Below are positions 1-3,890 of a stretch of 5,035 nt of DNA, in pieces. The notes under the pieces are model-generated. The model had not been told where the DNA came from. It saw nothing but the letters and a program-made list of their open reading frames with translations, and searched no databases. The first letter of the stretch is position 1, and the number at the start of each line of letters is the position of its first letter. Source of the stretch: Armatimonadota bacterium (GTDB taxonomy: Bacteria; Armatimonadota; Zipacnadia; Zipacnadales; UBA11051). The DNA lies in contig JAUWOG010000232.1 in assembly GCA_030612305.1 (NCBI GenBank), positions 1 through 5,035 of the forward strand, written 5' to 3'. Position numbers and translations under genes: made by a program.

Positions 1-34
1 AGCCCCTCCGCTGCGCGGAGCGGGCGCGGAGCGG
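1..34. repeat. Truncated copy of a dispersed GC-rich hairpin repeat
   Basis: These bases match 2464-2497 at 33 of 34 positions; the only difference is C at 21 versus G at 2484. Here CCCCTCCGC (3-11) pairs with 15-23 around a TGC loop, with one mismatch. The outer right arm GCGGAGCGG (26-34) has lost its partner CCGCTCCGC, which is present in the full copy at 2455-2463. The window therefore starts inside a repeat. This is seen directly; its function is unknown. Confidence 0.8.
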
Positions 35-62
35 AAAGGTGAAGGGGCGGAAAGGTGAAGGG
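31..62 (+). repeat. Perfect 16-nt tandem duplication in the phnX leader
   Basis: GCGGAAAGGTGAAGGG occurs twice back to back (31-46 and 47-62) without a mismatch, directly before the phnX ribosome binding site. Each copy carries an AAAGG string weakly resembling a Shine-Dalgarno site, but only the AAGGAG at 63-68 is correctly spaced from a start codon. It probably arose by slippage or unequal recombination. A regulatory role is possible but not shown. Confidence 0.8.
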
Positions 63-68
63 AAGGAG
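63..68 (+). promoter_or_regulatory. Ribosome binding site of phnX
   Basis: AAGGAG lies 8 nt before the ATG at 77. An in-frame GTG at 68-70 overlaps the last base of this site and so cannot use it. The site therefore favours the ATG at 77 as the true start. Confidence 0.75.
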
Positions 69-76
69 TGCAAGAC

Positions 77-883
77 ATGAATCTGAAGCGCACAGAACAA
101 TACAAAGGGCCAGTGCGGCTCGTGATATTCGACTGGGCAGGGACCACCGTGGACCACGGCTGCTTCGCGCCGGCTACCGTGTTTCTCGAAGTCTTCGGGC
201 AGCATGGCATCGAGCTCAATATGGCGCAGGCGCGTGAACCAATGGGTATGAATAAGCGCGACCATATCGAGGCGATTATGGCAATGCCGGCAGTGGCCGA
301 ACTGTGGCGCGCAGAGTACGGCCGGGACTGCACCAGGCAGGATATTGACGCGCTGTTTGCCCACTTCAAGGAGGCCGAGATCGCAGTGGTCACGCAGTAT
401 TCAGCGCCGATTGCAGGGATGCTGAAGACAATGGCGTGGCTGCGAGAACGAGGGATCAAGATAGGCTCGACGACCGGGTATTTCCAGGAGATAATGGAGG
501 CGCTCGTGCCCCATGCGGCAGAGTTCGGGTATGAGCCGGATGCGATTGTGTGCTCGACAGATGTGCCCGCCGGTCGGCCCGCGCCCTGGATGGTCTATCA
601 GAATATGATGGAGACCGGGGTCTATCCGGCAGAAGCAGTAGTCAAAGTCGGGGACACGATCGCCGATGTGCTCGAAGGCCTCAACGCCGGAGTGTGGAGC
701 GTAGGCGTCACGCGGACCGGGAATGAACTCGGGCTCAGTGAGGCGGAAGTGGAGCAGCTTGCGCCAGAGGAACTGGCGGCGCGGGTGGAAGCGGCCGAAA
801 AGCGGCTGAAGGAAGCCGGGGCGGATTATGTCATCGAAAGCGTCGAGGATGTGCCGGAGCTGATTGATGCAAACTGGGCTTAG
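77..883 (+). CDS. phnX: Phosphonoacetaldehyde hydrolase (phosphonatase)
   Basis: The product is a 268-residue HAD-superfamily enzyme of normal family length. PhnX cleaves the C-P bond of phosphonoacetaldehyde to give acetaldehyde and phosphate, the second step of 2-aminoethylphosphonate breakdown after the PhnW transaminase; it is cytosolic and uses Mg2+. Numbered from ATG 77, visible landmarks are the nucleophile motif FDWAGTTVDHG with Asp19, the cap-domain Schiff-base lysine Lys60 in EPMGMNKRDH with His63 nearby, GSTTGY with Tyr135, DVPAGRPAPWM with Arg167, and VGDTIADVLEG with Asp193 and Asp197. These sit at a constant offset of 7 from the Bacillus cereus residues as I remember them (Asp12, Lys53, Asp186, Asp190), so the enzyme looks fully active. 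The GTG at 68 would add three residues but overlaps the ribosome binding site. It is the first gene of a same-strand set with the dehydrogenase, 411 bases upstream of it. No phnW is in view, so the source of its substrate lies outside the window or is different. Confidence 0.96.
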   Translation: MNLKRTEQYKGPVRLVIFDWAGTTVDHGCFAPATVFLEVFGQHGIELNMAQAREPMGMNKRDHIEAIMAMPAVAELWRAEYGRDCTRQDIDALFAHFKEAEIAVVTQYSAPIAGMLKTMAWLRERGIKIGSTTGYFQEIMEALVPHAAEFGYEPDAIVCSTDVPAGRPAPWMVYQNMMETGVYPAEAVVKVGDTIADVLEGLNAGVWSVGVTRTGNELGLSEAEVEQLAPEELAARVEAAEKRLKEAGADYVIESVEDVPELIDANWA

Positions 884-895
884 CCCAGCTTGCAT
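867..895. repeat. Inverted repeat spanning the phnX stop codon
   Basis: ATGCAA-A-CTGGGC, loop TTA (880-882), GCCCAG-C-TTGCAT gives 13-nt arms with a single A/C mismatch. The TAG stop (881-883) straddles the loop and the first base of the right arm. No T-run follows, so it is not a typical intrinsic terminator. It could act as an mRNA 3'-end stabiliser or be an arriving hairpin repeat that supplied the gene's end. Confidence 0.65.
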
Positions 896-896
896 T

Positions 897-921
897 TGGA
901 GTTTGCCGCAGGCAAACTCCA
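897..921. repeat. Perfect 11-bp inverted repeat, GCA loop
   Basis: TGGAGTTTGCC (897-907) and GGCAAACTCCA (911-921) are perfect complements separated by GCA. The hairpin begins one base after the preceding one ends. No T-tract follows. It has the C-NNN-G loop closure shared by other hairpins in this window. Confidence 0.8.
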
Positions 922-955
922 CATCGCGCGTGAGATGCGGAGGAGGAAAACCTGC

Positions 956-980
956 GACGGCAACGGCGAAGGCGACGGCA
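956..980 (+). repeat. GGCAA/GGCGA purine-rich tract, copy 1
   Basis: An irregular run of 6-7-nt units of the form CGGCAA, AGGCGA and CGGCGA, in an orientation (C/G/A rich, T-free) shared with tracts at 1101, 1227, 2397, 2508 and 3619. It lies outside any gene. Confidence 0.7.
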
Positions 981-998
981 TGAATGAACAGCGACGGA

Positions 999-1016
999 CT
1001 CGGGCTGGAAGCTGAG
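999..1016 (+). repeat. Direct repeat CTCGGGCTGGAANCTGAG, copy 1
   Basis: CTCGGGCTGGAAGCTGAG matches 1259-1276 at 17 of 18 positions. Both copies follow a GGCAA-type tract within about 20 bases, so they look like parts of one duplicated module. Confidence 0.7.
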
Positions 1017-1044
1017 AATTGGACAAGCCCTGCTTGTCCAATTC
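1016..1044. repeat. Perfect 13-bp inverted repeat, CCT loop
   Basis: GAATTGGACAAGC (1016-1028) pairs perfectly with GCTTGTCCAATTC (1032-1044) around a 3-nt loop. No T-run follows, so I do not call it a terminator. This and the 897-921 hairpin are among the strongest secondary-structure signals in the window. Confidence 0.85.
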
Positions 1045-1047
1045 CCA

Positions 1048-1078
1048 CCTGAGCGTGGCAAACGACGCCACGCTCAGG
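1048..1078. repeat. Perfect 12-bp inverted repeat, 7-nt loop
   Basis: CCTGAGCGTGGC (1048-1059) pairs with GCCACGCTCAGG (1067-1078) around AAACGAC. The heptamer GCCACGC of the right arm recurs at 1276-1282, immediately before the ribosome binding site of the downstream dehydrogenase gene. Confidence 0.8.
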
Positions 1079-1100
1079 CCGAGCCACCCAAGAATAAGAA

Positions 1101-1121
1101 CGACGGCAAACGGCAAAGGCG
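1101..1121 (+). repeat. GGCAA-type purine-rich tract, copy 2
   Basis: CGACGGCAAACGGCAAAGGC leads straight into the hairpin element at 1121-1171. Same orientation and units as the other tracts. Confidence 0.65.
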
Positions 1122-1171
1122 CCTCACCCCCGGCCCCTCTGGAGGACGCTGCGCGTCCTCGTGGAGAGGGG
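1121..1171. repeat. REP-like hairpin element (CCTCACCCCCGGCCCCTCT type)
   Basis: The outer arms CCCCTCT (1134-1140) and AGAGGGG (1165-1171) flank an inner perfect stem, GAGGACGC (1142-1149) and GCGTCCTC (1153-1160), around a TGC loop. Strings of the form CCTCACCCCCGGCCCCTCT followed by AGAGGGGAG are, from general knowledge, common dispersed intergenic repeats in many GC-rich bacteria. This copy carries an unusual insert, the 8-bp stem, in the loop position. No T-run follows. Confidence 0.7.
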
Positions 1172-1226
1172 AGCAGGTAAAGGGAATACCCTGAGTCTCT
1201 AAACAGAGGCACAAAGAGGGAAGTCT

Positions 1227-1258
1227 GACGGCAACGGCAAAAGGCAACGGCAAACGGC
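1227..1258 (+). repeat. GGCAA-type purine-rich tract, copy 3
   Basis: The 24 bases at 1230-1253 are identical to 3646-3669 in the tract after the third gene. The core is GGCAACGGCAAAA followed by a second GGCAACGGCAA. The tract lies just before the second CTCGGGCTGGAA repeat and the dehydrogenase start. Confidence 0.75.
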
Positions 1259-1276
1259 CTCGGGCTGGAACCTGAG
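1259..1276 (+). repeat. Direct repeat CTCGGGCTGGAANCTGAG, copy 2
   Basis: CTCGGGCTGGAACCTGAG differs from the copy at 999-1016 at one base. It ends seven bases before the ribosome binding site of the dehydrogenase gene, so any structure formed by it would lie in the translation initiation region. Confidence 0.7.
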
Positions 1277-1282
1277 CCACGC

Positions 1283-1290
1283 GAGGAGGA
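1283..1290 (+). promoter_or_regulatory. Ribosome binding site of the zinc dehydrogenase gene
   Basis: GAGGAGGA contains AGGAGG (1284-1289) five bases before the ATG at 1295. It is a strong match to the 16S rRNA 3' end and fixes this start codon. Confidence 0.8.
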
Positions 1291-1294
1291 GCAG

Positions 1295-2389
1295 ATGGCT
1301 GAGACATGTGCGGCGGTAGTGTATTATCCGGAGAGGGCGGGGCTGGAACTGGTGCAGATGCCAGTGCCCACGCCGCAGGCCGGGGAAACGCTCGTGCGTG
1401 TCAGCCTAAGCGCCATCTGCGGGTCGGACCTCCATACCATCGAAGGGCGCAGGCCGCCCAAAGGACCGCTCATCCTCGGGCATGAAATATGTGGGACCAT
1501 CGCCGCGCTCGGTCAAGGCGTCACGCATGATGCCACCGGAAAGCCGCTGGCAACCGGGCAGCGAGTCACGTGGAGCATTGCCGCCAGTTGCGGGGAATGC
1601 TTCTACTGCCGGCACGGGATTCGGCAGAAATGCACCTCGCTGTTCAAGTACGGGCATGAGAGCATTGAGGTCGAGCCGGCGCTGAATGGAGGCTTCGCCG
1701 AGTATGTCTGTCTTGTGCCAGGCACCACTATTCTCCGCATCCCCGATGAGCTGGATGATGCCACCGTGGTATTCGCGAATTGCTCGCTGGCGACGATGGC
1801 CGCGGCAATCAGAATGCTTGAAGTGCAAGCAGGGGAGACAGTGCTCGTGCAAGGCGCAGGGCTCCTCGGGCTCTGTGCGTGTGCGCTGTGCTCGGCGCGT
1901 GAGGCAAGGGTGGTGCTGGTCACCGATGTCAGTGAGGAGCGGCTGGGAGAGGCGCGGCGCTTCGGGGCGACACATACGCTGAATGTGAGCGATCTCGCGG
2001 ATGAGGAGTTCGGCGCGGCGGCGAAGGACATCGCTGGAGAATATGGCTTCGATGCGGCGATCGAGGCGTGCGGGCAGCCGGCGGCAATCACGCAGGGCCT
2101 CGAGGCGCTGCGGATCGGTGGGCGGTATCTCTGGGCCGGATGCGTGTTTCCCGGGGCGATGCTGCAGCTCGATGCGTATCAGATTACCACGCGGCTTATC
2201 AACATCCAGGGCCTGCATAACTATGCGCCGGAGGACCTCAAGACAGCGCTGAATTTCCTCAGCGGCGAGGGGCGGAGATTCCCGTTCGATACGGTAGTCG
2301 CCAAGGAGTATCCGCTGGCGGAAATAGAGCAGGCTGTCGAGGAAGCGAAGGCGCGGAAAGATGTGCTGCGGATCGCGGTGAAAGGCTGA
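1295..2389 (+). CDS. Zinc-dependent alcohol dehydrogenase, phosphonate-associated type
   Basis: A 364-residue medium-chain dehydrogenase (GroES-like domain, then Rossmann fold). Catalytic-zinc ligands are likely Cys42 (ICGSDLH), His63 and Glu64 (LGHEI), with Cys163 (ANCSLAT) a candidate further ligand. Structural-zinc cysteines are Cys99, Cys102, Cys105 and Cys113 with normal spacing. The nucleotide-binding motif GAGLLG is at 187-192, and Asp211 at the end of the second Rossmann strand suggests NAD(H) over NADP(H). The stretch VTWSIAASCGECFYCRHG followed by LFKYGHE matches my memory of the clade named as phosphonate catabolism-associated alcohol dehydrogenases (TIGR03366, HpnZ-proposed), whose substrate is not established. 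Its place after phnX supports that assignment. It may interconvert a phosphonate alcohol and aldehyde, or handle acetaldehyde released by PhnX; this is inference. A general sorbitol- or threonine-dehydrogenase-like role cannot be excluded from sequence alone. Confidence 0.9.
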   Translation: MAETCAAVVYYPERAGLELVQMPVPTPQAGETLVRVSLSAICGSDLHTIEGRRPPKGPLILGHEICGTIAALGQGVTHDATGKPLATGQRVTWSIAASCGECFYCRHGIRQKCTSLFKYGHESIEVEPALNGGFAEYVCLVPGTTILRIPDELDDATVVFANCSLATMAAAIRMLEVQAGETVLVQGAGLLGLCACALCSAREARVVLVTDVSEERLGEARRFGATHTLNVSDLADEEFGAAAKDIAGEYGFDAAIEACGQPAAITQGLEALRIGGRYLWAGCVFPGAMLQLDAYQITTRLINIQGLHNYAPEDLKTALNFLSGEGRRFPFDTVVAKEYPLAEIEQAVEEAKARKDVLRIAVKG

Positions 2390-2396
2390 GTAAGGT

Positions 2397-2430
2397 AAAC
2401 GGCGAACGGCAAAGGCAACGGCAAAGGCAA
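2397..2430 (+). repeat. GGCAA-type purine-rich tract, copy 4
   Basis: AACGGC/AAAGGC units begin eight bases after the dehydrogenase stop and run directly into the hairpin pair at 2435-2497. The order, tract then ACCGTGGGGC hairpin, is repeated at 3619-3690. Confidence 0.75.
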
Positions 2431-2434
2431 GACC

Positions 2435-2451
2435 GTGGGGCTCTGCCCCAC
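2435..2451. repeat. Perfect 7-bp hairpin GTGGGGC-TCT-GCCCCAC
   Basis: GTGGGGC (2435-2441) and GCCCCAC (2445-2451) enclose TCT. Bases 2432-2449 match 3671-3688 at 17 of 18 positions. No T-run follows, so the hairpin is more likely a repeat element than an intrinsic terminator of the dehydrogenase transcript. Confidence 0.75.
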
Positions 2452-2454
2452 TCC

Positions 2455-2497
2455 CCGCTCCGCAGCCCCTCCGCTGCGCGGAGGGGGCGCGGAGCGG
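2455..2497. repeat. Full-length GC-rich hairpin repeat
   Basis: CCGCTCCGC-AG-CCCCTCCGC (2455-2474), loop TGC, GCGGAGGGG-GC-GCGGAGCGG (2478-2497). The two 9-bp stems are perfect and are separated only by a 2x2 internal loop (AG/GC). The 2464-2497 part recurs at 1-34. This would be a very stable structure in DNA or RNA, and it sits between the dehydrogenase and URO-D-like genes. Confidence 0.85.
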
Positions 2498-2507
2498 CAA
2501 TAACACC

Positions 2508-2523
2508 AGACGGCAAACGGCAC
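2508..2523 (+). repeat. Short GGCAA-type tract, copy 5
   Basis: AGACGGCAAACGGCAC is the shortest of the tracts. It ends nine bases before the ribosome binding site of the URO-D-like gene. Confidence 0.5.
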
Positions 2524-2532
2524 GCAGCTAGC

Positions 2533-2537
2533 GGAGG
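2533..2537 (+). promoter_or_regulatory. Ribosome binding site of the URO-D-like gene
   Basis: GGAGG lies seven bases before the ATG at 2545, which supports that start. Confidence 0.75.
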
Positions 2538-2544
2538 TTGAAAG

Positions 2545-3618
2545 ATGGCGATTTCGGAGCGCGAGAACTATCTGCGGACAGTCAAAATGGGGCGGGATAA
2601 TGCCAAAAGCCCCGAATGGATACCGTGTCGGACCGTGATTTCCGGAGCCTCCTATGACCAACTCCGGGATGAGGTGGAGGAAGTCATGGCGCGGCATCCG
2701 CTGCTGTTTCCCGGCTTCGAGAAAGGCCAGCGGGACTATGACAACTGGGACTTCGGCCCGGGACACCGCGCCGGCGAGGATTTTGAAGACGCCTGGGGCT
2801 GCGTCTGGCGCAGTGACATCAACGGCATCGAGGGAGTCGTAATCAATGCGCCACTCGCTAACTGGGAGGATATGGAAAGCTACCAGGCACCGGACCCGGC
2901 GAAAACCGCCGACCGCGGCCCGGTTGACTGGGATGCGAACCGGCGGAATACCGAGGCGCAGAGAGCGCGCGGGGAACTGACCTCCGGCGGCGTCCCGCAC
3001 GGCTATCTCTTCATGCGGATGTACTACCTGCGCGGGTTCGAGGACCTCATGTATGACTTCGCAACGCAGGATCCGCGCCTGCAGGATCTCATTGATGTGC
3101 TCGTCGATCACAACTCGCGGCTCATCAGGCAATGGCTGGATATCGGCGTGGAGAAGATGGAATTCGGTGAGGATTTAGGGACCCAGATTGCGTCAATCAT
3201 CAGCCCGAAGGATTTCGCGAAATGGATCACGCCGGCATATACGAAGCTCATCAAACCGTGCCGGGAAGCGGGATGTCTCATCGCGCTGCATAGCGACGGG
3301 TATATCATGGAGTTGATGGATGAGTTCGTCAAGTGCGGGATTGATATCATCAATCCGCAGGACCTCTGCAACGGGATTGACAACCTCGCGCGGGAAGTCA
3401 AAGGGCGCATGTGCATCCGGTTGGATGTGGACAGGCAGTCAATCGTGCCCTTCGGGACGCCGGCGGAGATACGAGAGCTCATCGAGGAGGAAGTGCGGAA
3501 GCTGGGCTCGCCGGAGGGAGGGCTCGAACTGCTGTGCGGCGTCTATCCGCCGACACCAGCGGAGAATGGCGAGGCGCTCTGTGCGGCGATGGAGGAGTTC
3601 AGAGGGTATTGGTGGTGA
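2545..3618 (+). CDS. Uroporphyrinogen decarboxylase-family protein (methyltransferase-like)
   Basis: A 357-residue protein of the URO-D/MtaA/CmuA superfamily, a TIM-barrel family that includes haem-pathway decarboxylases and zinc-dependent corrinoid methyltransferases. Family signs are in the C-terminal two thirds: the helix-rich MRMYYLRGFEDLMYDF near 156-171, EFGEDLG with Gly208-Glu209-Asp210, ISPKDFAKWITPAYTKLIKP, LHSDGYI with His249 and Asp251, GIDIINPQ, and the terminal CGVYPPTPAENGEAL with Cys331. Methyltransferases of the MtaA type bind zinc through H-X-C...C. Here the first and third positions look present (His249, Cys331) but the middle cysteine is Asp251, so zinc binding may be altered or absent. 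The N-terminus (about 1-130) looks diverged. It is unlikely to be haem-pathway HemE, given this lineage-specific form and the neighbours. It is the third same-strand gene, 155 bases after the dehydrogenase. A role in demethylating or otherwise processing a phosphonate-linked substrate is inference only; no corrinoid protein is visible nearby. Confidence 0.82.
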   Translation: MAISERENYLRTVKMGRDNAKSPEWIPCRTVISGASYDQLRDEVEEVMARHPLLFPGFEKGQRDYDNWDFGPGHRAGEDFEDAWGCVWRSDINGIEGVVINAPLANWEDMESYQAPDPAKTADRGPVDWDANRRNTEAQRARGELTSGGVPHGYLFMRMYYLRGFEDLMYDFATQDPRLQDLIDVLVDHNSRLIRQWLDIGVEKMEFGEDLGTQIASIISPKDFAKWITPAYTKLIKPCREAGCLIALHSDGYIMELMDEFVKCGIDIINPQDLCNGIDNLAREVKGRMCIRLDVDRQSIVPFGTPAEIRELIEEEVRKLGSPEGGLELLCGVYPPTPAENGEALCAAMEEFRGYWW

Positions 3619-3670
3619 GGCGGACGGCGGACGGCGGACGGCGAAGGCAACGGCAAAAGGCAACGGCAAC
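3619..3670 (+). repeat. GGACGGC heptamers and GGCAA-type tract, copy 6
   Basis: The tract starts at the URO-D-like stop. CGGACGG occurs three times in tandem (3621-3641) and passes into GGCGAAGGCAACGGC units. The block at 3646-3669 is identical to 1230-1253. It is the longest tract in the window and lies on the same strand as the others. Confidence 0.75.
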
Positions 3671-3690
3671 ACCGTGGGGCGCTGCCCCCA
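3671..3690. repeat. ACCGTGGGGC hairpin copy at the IS junction
   Basis: Bases 3671-3688 match 2432-2449 at 17 of 18 positions, keeping the GGGGC-NNN-GCCCC stem (3676-3680 with 3684-3688). In the other copy the sequence continues into a larger hairpin. Here it ends two bases before the IS left terminus, so the IS may have split or joined an existing repeat module. Confidence 0.65.
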
Positions 3691-3692
3691 TA

Positions 3693-3704
3693 GGCGCTAA
3701 CTTA
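3693..3704 (+). repeat. Left terminal inverted repeat of the IS
   Basis: GGCGCTAACTTA is the exact inverse of 5024-5035. The last three bases (TTA) are also the complement of the TAA stop of the full-length transposase frame. Confidence 0.9.
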
Positions 3705-3890
3705 GGTACTAATGGCTTGCGGAAAGACCTCAAGTGCGTCTAGGGTGCGGCGCTGACGCTTGCGTGGCGCGTCACATAGATGGCGCTGTAGTCGCGGCAT
3801 TTGTTCGTACAAATGAGCAAGTGGGACTGCACCCTTGATCATTGTGTTCAGCTCATCAAACAGAATCTGCTGGAGACGCCAGATGCTCAA
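3702..3890 (-). pseudogene. Frameshifted C-terminal part of the IS4 transposase
   Basis: In the +1 frame relative to the main transposase frame, the minus strand reads EPLSIWRLQQILFDELNT and onward for about 60 residues, ending in a basic segment (APRKRQRRT) and a TAA at 3704-3702. That stop lies inside the left terminal repeat, as in compact insertion sequences. Removing one G from the GGG at 3899-3901 would join the frames as ...PWGYPLFREPLSIWRL... and give a transposase of about 426 residues spanning 3702-4983, a normal IS4 size. The shift could be real decay or a homopolymer error in the assembly. It is not a start-bearing gene of its own; the apparent start is a TTG inside the coding flow. 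Confidence 0.75.

Larger units (their letters stand above)
884..1294. other. 411-base intergenic region with no gene, dense in hairpins and purine tracts
   Basis: I see no convincing protein or RNA gene here. The stretch contains four further inverted repeats (897-921, 1016-1044, 1048-1078, 1134-1171), three GGCAA-type tracts (956-980, 1101-1121, 1227-1258) and an 18-nt direct repeat (999-1016 and 1259-1276). No clear sigma70 promoter is visible. Minus-strand open frames running through it, including those rich in LPFAVA-like residues, read antisense through tracts and hairpins and are not supported as genes. The gap is long for an operon, so the dehydrogenase may have its own promoter here. 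Confidence 0.7.

Noticed and set aside
68..76. GTG at 68 as the phnX start
   Set aside because: It overlaps the AAGGAG ribosome binding site; the ATG at 77 has ideal spacing.
401..1087. 228-codon minus-strand open frame opposite phnX and the following gap
   Set aside because: It runs antisense through a clear phnX gene and through hairpins and tracts; it shows no recognisable domain and its length is explained by GC-rich codon bias.
880..1212. 110-codon minus-strand open frame in the phnX-dehydrogenase gap
   Set aside because: Built from hairpins and the REP-like element (for example SRGAGGE-like residues from CCCCCGGCCCC); no ribosome binding site or domain.
1406..2506. 366-codon minus-strand open frame opposite the dehydrogenase
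   Set aside because: Shadow of the zinc dehydrogenase, with arginine/proline-rich composition and no motif; its start region lies in repeats.
2221..3132. 303-codon minus-strand open frame opposite the URO-D-like gene
   Set aside because: It crosses the gap and two real genes in antisense and contains LPLPLPLPFAV encoded by the GGCAA-type tract.
956..3670. GGCAA-type tracts as a CRISPR array or tRNA/rRNA region
   Set aside because: Units are irregular 6-7-mers without spacers of even length, and no cas gene, cloverleaf or rRNA signature is visible.
3754..3815. Small inverted repeats TGACGC/GCGTCA (3754-3774) and CATTTGT/ACAAATG (3798-3815) as possible terminators of the transposase
   Set aside because: Short arms, no T-run on the minus strand, and the region is better explained as the frameshifted coding C-terminus.
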